Assembly: GCA_951812805.1 (NCBI GenBank)
Contig: CATOSZ010000003.1
Location: 2,248,557 to 2,312,556, forward strand
Length of the DNA stretch: 64,000 bases
Reading direction: 5' to 3'
Source of the DNA: an uncultured Alphaproteobacteria bacterium
GTDB lineage: Bacteria > Pseudomonadota > Alphaproteobacteria > GCA-2731375
Shown: piece after piece, positions 42,404 through 51,346 of the stretch
Numbering within the stretch: position 1 is the stretch's first letter
Layout: every line of letters begins with the position of its first letter
Notes under the pieces: model-generated
What the model saw: only the letters and a program-made list of their open reading frames with translations
The model's database searches: none
Told to the model about the DNA's origin: nothing
Program-made: the position numbers and the translations under genes

Positions 42404-43687
42404 ATGAAAATCGAGGTCAACTACGGCAAGGGCAAGCTGCCGGTGCGCCTGCCCGACGGGCTCGACGTGACGGTGATCGCCAAGCGCGACATGCCCGGCC
42501 TCGCCGATCCCGCGAGCGCGATCGAGGCGGCTTTCACCGCGCCGCTCGGTGCGCCCTCGCTGGAGGAACTGGCGCGCGGCGCGCGGACCGCCTGCATTCT
42601 GATCTGCGACATCACCCGGCCGGTGCCGAACGGCCTGTTCCTGCCGATCCTGATCCGCCGGCTGATGGCGGCGGGCATGGCGGCGGAGAACATCACCGTG
42701 CTGGTGGCGACCGGGCTGCACCGCCCGAACGAGGGGGCGGAACTGGCGGAGCTGGTGGGCGATCCCTGGGCGCTGGAACAGGTCCGCGTCGAAAACCACT
42801 TCGCCACGGACGACGCGGCGCATGTCGACCTCGGCCGCACCGCGACGCGCGGCACCGTCGTCCGCCTCGACCGCCGGTTGGTCGACGCCGACCTGAAAAT
42901 TGCCACCGGCCTGGTCGAGCCGCACTTCATGGCGGGCTATTCCGGCGGCCGCAAGGTCATCGCGCCGGGGGTAGCGCATGCCGAAACCATCACCACCTTC
43001 CACGCGGCCCGCTTCATGGAGCATCCCCGCGCCGCCAACTGCGTGCTCGACGGCAACCCCCTGCACGAGGAGCAGCTGGAGATCATCCGAATGCTCGGCG
43101 GGGCGCTGGCGCTCAACACCGTCATCACGGAGGACCGCGAGCTCTCCTTCGTCAATTTCGGCGAGGTGGTGGAAAGCCACATGGCCGCCGTCGCGCATGC
43201 CCGGGCCTATTCCGAGGTCGAGGTCGAGGCGCCGTTCCCGACCATCCTGACCAGCGCCGCCGGCTATCCGCTGGACAAGACCTACTACCAGACGGTGAAG
43301 GGCATGGTCGCGGCGATGGACATCCTCAGCCCCGGCGGCGACCTCATCATCGCCTCCGAATGCGCCGAAGGCATGGGCTCGCCCCATTACGTCGAGGCGC
43401 AGCGCCGCCTGGTGGCGGGCGGGCCCGATCGTTTCCTGGAAGAGATCGAGGCGAAGAGTCACGCCGACATCGACGAGTGGCAGACCGAGATGCAGCTGAA
43501 GCCGATGCGCATCGGCAATATCCATCTCTACAGCGAGGGCCTGAAAGGCGAGGACCGCGGCCTCACCGGCGTCGAGATGACGGAAGACCTGGCGGCGAGC
43601 GTCACCGCCGCCGTGGCCCGCACCGGTTCGAACCGGGTCGCGGTCATCCCCGAGGGGCCTTACGTCGTGCCCCGTGTCATGGATTGA
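42404..43687 (+). CDS. LarA-family (DUF2088) nickel-pincer-dependent racemase/epimerase
   Basis: LarA-family enzyme (427 aa), racemising or epimerising a 2-hydroxy acid through a nickel-pincer nucleotide. Residues important in Lactobacillus plantarum LarA have counterparts: Arg72 in DITRPVP, His106 in TGLHRP, His174 in GLVEPHFMAGYSGGRK, Lys184 (cofactor attachment) at its end, and His200 in TITTFHAARF; the last three fall at the same numbers as in LarA. Cofactor-making LarB, LarC and LarE are not nearby. GGGAGGG precedes the ATG. The substrate is probably not lactate, given the divergent oxidative operon. Confidence 0.88.
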   Translation: MKIEVNYGKGKLPVRLPDGLDVTVIAKRDMPGLADPASAIEAAFTAPLGAPSLEELARGARTACILICDITRPVPNGLFLPILIRRLMAAGMAAENITVLVATGLHRPNEGAELAELVGDPWALEQVRVENHFATDDAAHVDLGRTATRGTVVRLDRRLVDADLKIATGLVEPHFMAGYSGGRKVIAPGVAHAETITTFHAARFMEHPRAANCVLDGNPLHEEQLEIIRMLGGALALNTVITEDRELSFVNFGEVVESHMAAVAHARAYSEVEVEAPFPTILTSAAGYPLDKTYYQTVKGMVAAMDILSPGGDLIIASECAEGMGSPHYVEAQRRLVAGGPDRFLEEIEAKSHADIDEWQTEMQLKPMRIGNIHLYSEGLKGEDRGLTGVEMTEDLAASVTAAVARTGSNRVAVIPEGPYVVPRVMD

Positions 43688-43705
43688 CGCGGCGCGTACA
43701 CGAAC

Positions 43706-43733
43706 GGGACGGATGGCGGCCGCCACCCGTCCC
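43706..43733. terminator. Perfectly symmetric hairpin, probable bidirectional terminator
   Basis: Fourteen bases (GGGACGGATGGCGG) pair with the following fourteen (CCGCCACCCGTCCC) with one mismatch that would be G-U in RNA. It sits between the convergent LarA gene and the secreted-protein gene. No T-tract is present, so termination would rely on the strong stem or on Rho. Confidence 0.5.
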
Positions 43734-43753
43734 GCTGGAACACTAGAGGTTGC

Positions 43754-44398
43754 TCAGCCGTTCCGCCGCACCCGAAGTCCTGGGGGCGGTGTGTCCTCGA
43801 CCTGAATGATCCAGAGGCAATCGAAGAATATTTCTCCCGCTGCGGCCAAATTCGACAGGTTGACCGCGCCGGACACCCGTGCCGCGCCTACCTTATCGGC
43901 GAAGGCACCAGTGCCACCGATCACGCCGCCACTGTCGCTCGGGATCGAGCCCGTCATATGAGTTACGCCACCAGCGGCATCGCCGACGCCCGGGCGGAAG
44001 GGACGAACACTGGTCGATCCCAATGTCACCACCGTGCCGGATTCGAAGACGAACAGCGACAACGCCCGGAGCGAAAGACTGACGTCGGCGTCATCGACGA
44101 ATGCAACGGCCTCCACGACCTCGAGACAGTCGATCCCCCTGCCAAGGACGATTTCGCTCGCCGGCTCGATGAGCGGAATGTCGAAGCAAGCAATTTCCGC
44201 TGCCTCTAAACTTTCGATTACTTCTGGGCTCAAGTTGGTGTCTGTAGCCAGGTCGATGCCGGCCGAATCGAGGGCATCCGACAAAGAACCGGCGACGCCC
44301 GTCCCGAGGAACCTGAGGGCGATGCTGTCGGCGCTGGCCGACGCGGTGAAACCGAGGCCGAGCGCAACCGCCAGACCCAAACAAGCCAAATGTTTCAT
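43754..44398 (-). CDS. Secreted hypothetical protein (allene-oxide-cyclase-like barrel features)
   Basis: 214 aa with a clear signal peptide (MKHLACLGLAVALGLGFTAS, cleavage after ASASA). The mature protein is acidic and beta-rich. The stretch GGVIGGTGAFADKVGAARVS followed by GAVNLSN and EIFFDC resembles the closing strands of the allene oxide cyclase/dirigent-type barrel; this is a pattern impression, not an assignment. Three cysteines (one in the loop region, one in RGIDCLEV, one in FFDCLW) could form a disulfide after export. It is monocistronic. Confidence 0.65.
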   Translation of the reverse strand: MKHLACLGLAVALGLGFTASASADSIALRFLGTGVAGSLSDALDSAGIDLATDTNLSPEVIESLEAAEIACFDIPLIEPASEIVLGRGIDCLEVVEAVAFVDDADVSLSLRALSLFVFESGTVVTLGSTSVRPFRPGVGDAAGGVTHMTGSIPSDSGGVIGGTGAFADKVGAARVSGAVNLSNLAAAGEIFFDCLWIIQVEDTPPPGLRVRRNG

Positions 44399-44587
44399 TG
44401 TTTTACCTCCCCGGCGGCCCGAAGCGGGCGGCCATGTTACGGACCAGGTGCCCGTCGGTCAGAATGTCATGGGAAATTCCGCTCGACGACGCAGGTCGAA
44501 GGTACATAATCAGGAAAGGATATGCGGTAACGCTTTGGTCAACTTTTCGTTGACCTATCCCGTGGTGTCCCTGTGCGCCTGCTCCGA

Positions 44588-45073
44588 CTACTCGGGCATC
44601 CGCTGGCGCACGGCGGCACGCATGGCGGCGACGGCGGCCAGCAGTTCGTCGAGTTCGCGCATCAGCACCGGGGCCTCGTTCTCGTCGATGTCGCCGTCGT
44701 CGGCGAGGTACTCGCCCGCCCGGTTAAAGACGTCGCCCGCCTCCTTGCCGATGGAGGTGAGATGGGCGAGCCATTCGGGCTCCGCGTCGCCGTCGGGGAG
44801 CTGTAGCAGCAGACAGTCGTGTGCCGCGGCGAGATGGGTGGTCACCGGCATTTCGCCCGCCGCGGCCTCCAGCGCCTCGACGACGTCGACCGGCATGTGG
44901 CGGTCGGGATGGCCCGGATTGCCGTATTCCGAGAGCGTCGACTTGGAGACGCGGCAGCGCTCCGCCGCCCGCGCCTCGCCGCCGGATGCGTGCAGGAGGG
45001 CACGCACCGCGCTCTTCACGTCGCCGTAGCTTTCAGGATGGAAGGAATGGATGCGGCTCTTGCTGCTGGTCAT
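44588..45073 (-). CDS. Small HTH-type protein, possibly phage CII-like regulator
   Basis: 161 aa. The N-terminal half has a helix-turn-helix-like pattern (VKSAVRALLHASGGEARAAE, RCRVSKSTLSEYGNPGHPDR) resembling CII-type or other small DNA-binding regulators. The C-terminal half is acidic and helical (VFNRAGEYLADDGDIDENEA) and probably oligomerises. A role in regulation is inferred from fold only. No phage genes are nearby. Confidence 0.6.
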   Translation of the reverse strand: MTSSKSRIHSFHPESYGDVKSAVRALLHASGGEARAAERCRVSKSTLSEYGNPGHPDRHMPVDVVEALEAAAGEMPVTTHLAAAHDCLLLQLPDGDAEPEWLAHLTSIGKEAGDVFNRAGEYLADDGDIDENEAPVLMRELDELLAAVAAMRAAVRQRMPE

Positions 45074-45245
45074 CGGATGGCCCCGTGTTCTCGATACCCG
45101 GGAAAACCCTGGGCCATGGGGGCGGGTCTGGCAACCCCGGGATCACCGTCGGCGGCGAGTTTACACAAACTTAGGAAGTATGAGGTTTGATAAATGCACC
45201 TTAAGAGGGGCAGCTGCCACTCGCCATAGCGGGGCTCGCTCGGTC

Positions 45246-45773
45246 ATGCGATACGTTTCTGTCTTTGTACTGACTCTGTTTTTCGGTTTTTCCGCCGGCG
45301 CCGCTAGTGCCCAAAGTGCCGGCCTGACGCCCAATCACGTCTACGGCCTCTGGCGCAACATCAACGATTGTATCGTCGCCGCCGGTGCCCTATCCGGGGA
45401 TGACGCGTTGCGCGAGGAATTGGCGGCCATGAAGGCCGACCGGGTCTCGGACAAGCGGCCGGCGGATGTACTGGAGAAGGTTCGGGTGTTTCGTGGCCAC
45501 CTCGACCGGCTGCGCGCCCTGGACGGCCTCGAGGCGACGCGCGTTCCCGGGAATGGCGATGGTGAGATCACGCCGAGCATCGTCTTCATCAACTCAGGCT
45601 ACATTCGCAGCGGCGCCGTCGGTTGGTATGTCGTGCGCACGGACGCCAGCCAGCTGGTCAGCCCGTTCTACGAACGTCGAAGAATCACCGATAGGACGCT
45701 GAGCCATGTCTTCGCGGCCGTCGATCTCGCCACCCAGCGGATCGAGCGGCTGCTCGACGCCATCGATAGCTGA
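45246..45773 (+). CDS. Secreted hypothetical protein upstream of a chemoreceptor
   Basis: 175 aa with a signal peptide ([20 protein letters not shown], cleaved after ASA). The mature part is mostly helical: [20 protein letters not shown], then a charged segment and [20 protein letters not shown] near the middle. No known domain is recognised. It ends 26 bases before the MCP start on the same strand, so it is probably co-transcribed and may be a periplasmic ligand-binding or accessory protein for that receptor. The upstream in-frame extension to 45051 lacks coding character and is rejected. Confidence 0.7.
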   Translation: MRYVSVFVLTLFFGFSAGAASAQSAGLTPNHVYGLWRNINDCIVAAGALSGDDALREELAAMKADRVSDKRPADVLEKVRVFRGHLDRLRALDGLEATRVPGNGDGEITPSIVFINSGYIRSGAVGWYVVRTDASQLVSPFYERRRITDRTLSHVFAAVDLATQRIERLLDAIDS

Positions 45774-45799
45774 TTTCCCCTTTCGCCAGAGATATTGCC

Positions 45800-47533
45800 A
45801 TGCCGATTTTCAAAACCCTTTCCGTCAAGTTCCTGGGCGTCGTCTTCTCGCTGGGCCTGGTCGTCGTCGCCGGTCTCACGGGCCTCATTCTGTTCGAAAC
45901 GCTCCGCGAGACGGCGGGCGTGGAGAAGACCTGGCACGATTTCGAGGCCGGACCGGCACGCAAGGTCGCCATTCTCAACGCCATGCGCGACGCCATCGGC
46001 TATGGCGGCATGATTCACCACTACAAGACCTTCGTGCTGAGCCAGGAGCGCGACCGCATCGTCGAGGCCCAGGACCGATTGTTGGACCTGACGGTCGCGC
46101 TGGTGAGTTACCGGACGATGGCGATGTCCGAGGCCGAGGCCGAGGCCGTGAACGTGATCCAGGCGAAGTTCGCCGAGTATGGCGACGCGCTGGCCGAAGC
46201 GGAACGCCTGGCGGCCGACGGCGCGCCCTCGCAGATCATCGACGAGCAGATCGAGGTCGACGATCGTCCGGCGCTGGCCGCGCTTGCCACCCTGGACGCG
46301 ATCCTGGTGGCGCGCCGCGGCGAGAGCCGCGCGGCCGTCGATGCCTCGATCACCGGTTTGCAGGGCTTCGTCCAGGTCATGGGCGGCCTCATCGCCGGGC
46401 TGCTGGTGATGCTGGTCGCCGGGTTCATCTGGTTTACCCGCTTCCGGGTAGCACGGGGCCTGGAGGCGCTGGGCGGTGCGATGCGACGCCTGGCGGACGG
46501 TGAACTCGAGCTGGAGGTTCCCTGCCTCGGCCGGGGTGACGAAATCGGCCGGATGGCGCAAACCGTGGAGATCTTCCAACACAACGCCCGCGAGGTGGAG
46601 GCGCTCCGCGCCCAGCGCGAGGGCGAGGCGGCGGAACGCCAGCACACGATCCGGCGGGAAATGCGGTCGTTGTCCACCGCGCTCGAACGCGAAGTCGACA
46701 CCACGGTCGCCCACATCGCCGAACGTGCCGATCAGATGAGCGGTGCGGCCGACGAGGTGACCGGCGCCGCCGCCCAGGTGAGCGAGCAGAGCCGTACCGT
46801 CGCCTCGGCGGCGGAGCAGGCCTCGGCCAACGTCGGCAGCGTCGCCGGCGCGGCCGACGAACTCGCCCGGACGGTCGGCGAGATCAATCAGAACGTCAGC
46901 GAAGCGACGTCGATCGCCGAGCATGCCAAGCGCGAGGTGGCGGAAACCAACGAGACGGTGAAGGGCTTGATGCAGACCGCGGAGGGGATCAGCGACGTCG
47001 TCTCCCTGATCACCGACATCGCCGAGCAGACCAACCTGCTGGCCCTGAACGCGACGATCGAGGCGGCCCGTGCCGGCGACGCGGGCAAGGGCTTCGCCGT
47101 CGTCGCGTCCGAGGTCAAGAACCTCGCCAACCAGACCGCGAAGGCGACGGACAGTATCGCCGGCAAGATCCGCGAGGTGCAGACGGTCAGCCGTGACGCC
47201 GCGGGCGCGATCGACGGGATCGGCGAGACCATTGGCCGTATGGACGAAATCTCCCGCGTGATCTCGGCGGCGATCCACGAGCAGGAGGCGACGACGCACG
47301 AGATTGCCGCCAATGCCAGTCAGCTCGCCCAGGGCACGCAGGAGGTGTCGAGCAACATCTCCCGGGTTTCGGAAGCCTCCGGCCGGACCAACGGATTGGC
47401 GGGGGACGTCTCGCGATCCTCGCGGGAGATCCTCACCTCGATCACCGATCTCGCCGAACAGTTGCGGCGCATCCTCCGCGACTCCGAAGACGGTGCCGGA
47501 GAGACCTCCCGCTCAGACGACGTCGCGGCGTAG
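45800..47533 (+). CDS. Methyl-accepting chemotaxis protein
   Basis: Transmembrane chemoreceptor (577 aa). The first membrane helix is at about residues 10-33 and the second at about 193-216, enclosing a ~160-residue helical periplasmic sensor domain. HAMP follows ([20 protein letters not shown]), then the long signalling coiled coil with the highly conserved hairpin tip [20 protein letters not shown] and [20 protein letters not shown]. There is no C-terminal CheR-binding pentapeptide. It signals to CheA/CheW, which are not in the window. It overlaps the end of the convergent hydrolase gene by about 21 bases. Confidence 0.95.
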   Translation: MPIFKTLSVKFLGVVFSLGLVVVAGLTGLILFETLRETAGVEKTWHDFEAGPARKVAILNAMRDAIGYGGMIHHYKTFVLSQERDRIVEAQDRLLDLTVALVSYRTMAMSEAEAEAVNVIQAKFAEYGDALAEAERLAADGAPSQIIDEQIEVDDRPALAALATLDAILVARRGESRAAVDASITGLQGFVQVMGGLIAGLLVMLVAGFIWFTRFRVARGLEALGGAMRRLADGELELEVPCLGRGDEIGRMAQTVEIFQHNAREVEALRAQREGEAAERQHTIRREMRSLSTALEREVDTTVAHIAERADQMSGAADEVTGAAAQVSEQSRTVASAAEQASANVGSVAGAADELARTVGEINQNVSEATSIAEHAKREVAETNETVKGLMQTAEGISDVVSLITDIAEQTNLLALNATIEAARAGDAGKGFAVVASEVKNLANQTAKATDSIAGKIREVQTVSRDAAGAIDGIGETIGRMDEISRVISAAIHEQEATTHEIAANASQLAQGTQEVSSNISRVSEASGRTNGLAGDVSRSSREILTSITDLAEQLRRILRDSEDGAGETSRSDDVAA

Positions 47534-48862
47534 AGCGGCCAGATCCGTGTCGAAGCGCGCCGTCGCCTCCCAGAACGGTGCGTGGCCGACGCCCGGATAA
47601 AGCCGGTAGCACGCGCCCGGAATGACGTTCGCATTGTGTGCCGCCATCGCCGGCAGGACCGAGGTGTCGGCATCGCCGTGGACGACCAGGGTCGGCACGC
47701 TGATCGCGCCCAGCACGTCGTCGTTGTCCGCCACCCGGTCCAGCATCCAAGTGCAGACCTCGGGCGAGACGGCGAGGTTGTAGCCGAGCATGGTGTAGAA
47801 ATCCGGATCGGTGATGTCGCCCGCCGTCAGGTTCTCGAGGAAGCGCTGGACCGCCGCCTCCCGCGCCGTGGCGTCGCGCGCCTGGAAGCCGGGGACCAAT
47901 TCGACGAAGAGGGGCCCGGACATGGCGCGGGCCCGCGCGTCGCCGACCATGGTGCGAGCGCTGACGAAGGCGAGGCCGGCGAGATCGCCGTCGCCCCGGT
48001 GGCGGAGATAGTCGCAGAGAATGAGCCCGGAATAAGACCAGGCGGCGATGACGGGGCGGTCGAGCCGCAAGGTCTCGATCACGGCCTGCACGTCGCCCGC
48101 CCACAGGCGCGCATCGTTGTAGGCCCGGGCGTCGTCCGGCCGGCCCGAGCGGCCGTGTCCGCGAAGATCGAAGGCGACGAGGCGAAAACCGGTGAGCGCC
48201 CGGCTCTCCAACTGCCGCCGCCAGCACCAGAGCGACTGGGCGTAGCCGTGCAGGAACAGGATCGGCAGACCGTCGGGGTCGCCGAACTCGCGCACGTGCA
48301 GCGCGACGTCGTCGGTGCCAGTGACCTGGTGAACGGGGTTGGACATGACAATTCTCATTATGGCGTCAGGTGTGGAACTGTCGTCCTGTGGACGGCTCAA
48401 GGCAACCTCCCGCCACCTTGGTTGGCCGATGAGTGCCGACAGGGTCAACAGGGATAGAATCGCAATCAGTACCGGCCAAGGGCCATAGACAAGTGCGATC
48501 GCTTCCTCGGTGCGCACGAGCGAGTCCGAAACGACGTAATACGAAAACTCGGGCCCACATGGTGATCCACCATGGACCAAGGCCTCGATCCAAATGTCGC
48601 CATTAAAGGACGCAAGAGCTGCCGCGGCAACGAACGAAAGGCACGAGCCTGTCGCCTCCAGCCAATGATACAGAAACGATGGCCGGCGTCGCCAAGCAAG
48701 CCAGGACAGCAAGAGAACCGCGGTGACGATCAGGAGGATTGGTGCGCTCAAGAGCATGCCCGACGTGAATTGGGTTATCGCGCCTTGGGTGCACGTTCCG
48801 GTCCTGCCGAGACTTTGCAGTAAAGCGACAAAGCCGATGAGAAAGAAACAGATTAAGGACAT
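47513..48862 (-). CDS. Alpha/beta hydrolase with in-frame N-terminal membrane region
   Basis: The hydrolase domain (277 aa from ATG 48346, residues 173-449 of the full frame) has [30 protein letters not shown], nucleophile elbow [21 protein letters not shown] and the catalytic histidine in GVGHAPFWE. Upstream, in the same frame with no stop, are 172 residues (48347-48862) with three or four hydrophobic helices, for example [15 protein letters not shown] and [15 protein letters not shown]. Either the product is a membrane-anchored hydrolase, or a separate small membrane-protein gene has fused with it. GC content is lower in the upstream part. Starts at 48862 and 48346 are both possible. Confidence 0.75.
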   Translation of the reverse strand: MSLICFFLIGFVALLQSLGRTGTCTQGAITQFTSGMLLSAPILLIVTAVLLLSWLAWRRRPSFLYHWLEATGSCLSFVAAAALASFNGDIWIEALVHGGSPCGPEFSYYVVSDSLVRTEEAIALVYGPWPVLIAILSLLTLSALIGQPRWREVALSRPQDDSSTPDAIMRIVMSNPVHQVTGTDDVALHVREFGDPDGLPILFLHGYAQSLWCWRRQLESRALTGFRLVAFDLRGHGRSGRPDDARAYNDARLWAGDVQAVIETLRLDRPVIAAWSYSGLILCDYLRHRGDGDLAGLAFVSARTMVGDARARAMSGPLFVELVPGFQARDATAREAAVQRFLENLTAGDITDPDFYTMLGYNLAVSPEVCTWMLDRVADNDDVLGAISVPTLVVHGDADTSVLPAMAAHNANVIPGACYRLYPGVGHAPFWEATARFDTDLAALRRDVV

Positions 48863-49094
48863 GGCCGCGATTTCTCCCCATTGGCCCAGCCGTCATTCAG
48901 CGCCGCGCTTCCGGGGCCCAGCCGTCTCCGGCAAGAATGGCGGCGAAGCCAGGCGGCGTTTTGATTTTGCTATGGCAGAATCGTGACGTCGCATGAATCA
49001 TTGGAGCCGAGGCACCGGCTCGCCGATTTGCCGCCGGCAGGCCGAGCGGCTACGCTGGTCCGGCGCCAAACATGGTCGAGAAGCGGAACCCGTT

Positions 49095-49553
49095 GTGTCG
49101 GAACCCACCGGCCCGGCAAAGGGCAATGTCGTCAAACTTCCCGTGCGTCGTCGCCGGCCGGCAGGGCCTGCGCGGCGCGTGCGCACGGGCTCGGATCTCT
49201 GGCGCCGGCCCGTGGATCTGACGCCGGACCTGGCCGGCCGGCTGTTGAGCGGCCTCGCCGAAAATCATCGCAACCGCCTCCAGGTCTTCGCCCGCGAGGG
49301 CGAGCGGGTCTCCATCCACGATCTGCTCGCGGTGACGGGCGACAGCGACATCCGCGTGCTGTCCTATTTCCAGGGCGCGGTCAGCCGCAAGTTGCGCCGC
49401 CTGCTGGCCGACCGGGAGAAGAAGATCCACCTGATGGGTTGGGACTTCGACGCGACCCGCTGGAACGCGGAGCGTACGGCGATCGTCGACGGCATCTGCT
49501 ATGTGACGCCGGCGACGCGCGCGGCGCTGGCCCATCATTTGGGCGACGGCTGA
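49095..49553 (+). CDS. Hypothetical protein
   Basis: About 152 aa from the GTG at 49095; an in-frame ATG at 48993 would add 34 arginine-rich residues without conserved character. The N-terminal part is basic (NVVKLPVRRRRPAGPARRVR), the middle helical (LTPDLAGRLLSGLAENHRNR), and the end has REKKIHLMGWDFDATRWNAE. I do not recognise a family. It lies 16 bases before the PPOX-family gene on the same strand, so the two may be co-expressed. Confidence 0.55.
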   Translation: MSEPTGPAKGNVVKLPVRRRRPAGPARRVRTGSDLWRRPVDLTPDLAGRLLSGLAENHRNRLQVFAREGERVSIHDLLAVTGDSDIRVLSYFQGAVSRKLRRLLADREKKIHLMGWDFDATRWNAERTAIVDGICYVTPATRAALAHHLGDG

Positions 49554-49569
49554 GGGAAAGGGCGCGGAC

Positions 49570-50175
49570 ATGGCCTACTATCACGACGGCATGCGGGCCC
49601 TGCAGGATCGATACGAGGGACGCGCGGTGCCCGATCGGCTGGAAGCCAACCGGATGCGTCGTGCCTTCAACGAGGCGGATCGCGATTTCATCGAAAGTTC
49701 GCCCTTCTTCTTTCTCTCGACCGCGTCGGCGGAGAGCGTCGATTGTTCCTTCAAGGGCGGCGATCCGGGCTTCGTGCGTGTCGTCGGCGACAATGCGGTG
49801 GCCTGGCCCGATTACGACGGCAACCGGATGTACCGCAGTCTCGGCAACATCACCGCCAATTCCAGGGTTGGCCTGCTGTTCATCCGTTTCGACGGCAAAC
49901 TGTTCAACGGCGCCGGCCGCCTGCGCATCAACGGCCTGGCGGAATTCGACGATTCGCCCGAGGCGATCTGCGACCTGCCCGGCGCCAAGCGGCTGATCCG
50001 GGTGACGGCGGAGCATATCTTCTCCAACTGTCCACGCTACATCCCGCGCATGGCTATGGAAGAAGCCTCCGTCTACACGCCGCGCGAGGGCCACACGCCG
50101 CCGGATCCCGACTGGAAGTCCATGCCTTTCGTCAAGGATGTGTTCGAGGCGGAGCGCGACGACAAAGGATCGTGA
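49570..50175 (+). CDS. Pyridoxamine 5'-phosphate oxidase-family flavin-binding protein
   Basis: Split-barrel flavoprotein (201 aa). IESSPFFFLSTASAESVDCS forms the first strands, VAWPDYDGNRMYRSLGNITA matches the FMN-contacting region of PNPOx-like proteins, and RVGLLFIRFDGKLFNGAGRL the central sheet. Members oxidise or reduce diverse substrates (FMN or F420-type) or bind haem; housekeeping PdxH is unlikely given the divergent ends. Its 3' end overlaps the convergent MFS gene by 44 bases. Confidence 0.82.
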   Translation: MAYYHDGMRALQDRYEGRAVPDRLEANRMRRAFNEADRDFIESSPFFFLSTASAESVDCSFKGGDPGFVRVVGDNAVAWPDYDGNRMYRSLGNITANSRVGLLFIRFDGKLFNGAGRLRINGLAEFDDSPEAICDLPGAKRLIRVTAEHIFSNCPRYIPRMAMEEASVYTPREGHTPPDPDWKSMPFVKDVFEAERDDKGS

Positions 50176-51346
50176 TCGCGGCGGCCAGATGGACGGCCGC
50201 CAGCAGCCACAGGGCCGGGCCGTAGCCGCCCGCGAGATCGCGCATCCATCCGACTACGCCAGGGCCGACGCCGATGCCGAGCGCCATGCCGATGTTGGCG
50301 AGCGCGTAGATCCGACCGTAGTGGTGGGCGCCGAAGGCCTCGCGCAGCAGCAGGGCGGGCAGCATGACGATGGCGCCGACGGGAAGGCCGATGACGGCGG
50401 CGCCCAGGAACAGCGCGGCCTCGCTGGTGGCCTCGAGGACGATGAGAAACCCGGCGAGCTGGACCAGGTGACAGGCCGCCGTCAGCCAGGCGAGCGACAT
50501 GCGATCGGCGAGCCAGCCGACCAGCAGGCGGCCGACGCCCGCGGCGAGTGCCGTGGCGCTCACCGTCAGGGCCGCGGTCTGCACGCCGAGTTCGACCGCC
50601 AGCAACGGCACCTGGTGGGCAAGAAAGCCGACCTGGGCGAACAGCGCCAGGCCGCAGGCGACGGCGATGCGCCAGAAGGCGAAATCACGAAACAGCCGGG
50701 CGCGGTCCCAGTCCTCAGCGGCCGCGTCGGAAGCCGCCCGCGCGCGGCGCACCGAGCCCTCGCCGAGCGCGTGCACGACGACGGCGAGCGGCAGCATGGT
50801 GCCGGCAACGAAGACGCCGACGCCCGCCGCCATAACGGCGAAGCCCCAGCGTTCCATCGCCCAGACCATGACCGGGGGCAGCACGGCGCCGCCGAGGCTG
50901 GCGCCCGACAGCGCCAGCGCCAGCGCCAGGCCGTAGCGGCGCTGGAACCAGTCGGCGAGCAGCGCGCTGATCGCCGGCGCGGCGAGGGCGGGATAGCCGC
51001 AGGCCATCAGGGGGAAGACCAGAAAAAGCTGCCAGGGCGCCGTCAGATGGCCGAGCGCGGTCACCGCGACGGCGGTGGCGAGCGTGCCGAGCGTGACCAC
51101 CAGGGCGCCGCGGCCCGCCTCGATCAGGCGGGCATAGAACATGGTCGCGGCGATGCCGACGATCCAGCCGAGCGAGACGGCGCTGGAAATCCAGCTGGCC
51201 GGCCAGCCATGCAGGTCGCCGAGGGCGGCCAGATAGACGCTCAGGCCATAGAAGGTGACGCCCCAGGCCACGGTCGCGGAGTAGAAGCCGATCGCGGTGA
51301 TCGCGATGTGGCGCCCGGTCGATTCCGGGTCGCCGGTGGCGCGCAT
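50132..51346 (-). CDS. MFS transporter (last gene of the di-iron/APH/ligase operon)
   Basis: Major facilitator permease of 404 aa with twelve hydrophobic segments. GRLLVGWLADRMSLAWLTAA is the second-half signature. The protein resembles the monocarboxylate-type MFS group (DWFQRRYGLALALALSGASL). Its ATG shares a base with the ligase stop (TGATG at 51344-51348), so it is translationally coupled to that gene and probably imports or exports the pathway substrate. The longer in-frame reading to 51595 is antisense-like and rejected. Confidence 0.88.
   Translation of the reverse strand: MRATGDPESTGRHIAITAIGFYSATVAWGVTFYGLSVYLAALGDLHGWPASWISSAVSLGWIVGIAATMFYARLIEAGRGALVVTLGTLATAVAVTALGHLTAPWQLFLVFPLMACGYPALAAPAISALLADWFQRRYGLALALALSGASLGGAVLPPVMVWAMERWGFAVMAAGVGVFVAGTMLPLAVVVHALGEGSVRRARAASDAAAEDWDRARLFRDFAFWRIAVACGLALFAQVGFLAHQVPLLAVELGVQTAALTVSATALAAGVGRLLVGWLADRMSLAWLTAACHLVQLAGFLIVLEATSEAALFLGAAVIGLPVGAIVMLPALLLREAFGAHHYGRIYALANIGMALGIGVGPGVVGWMRDLAGGYGPALWLLAAVHLAAAITILCRRAPPRTHP

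Noticed and set aside
42326-43726. Open frame extending the PhyH protein by 467 residues at the N-terminus
   Set aside because: It is antisense to the LarA-family gene, is rich in Arg/Asp/His shadow composition and contains no PhyH features; the family N-terminus begins at 42325.
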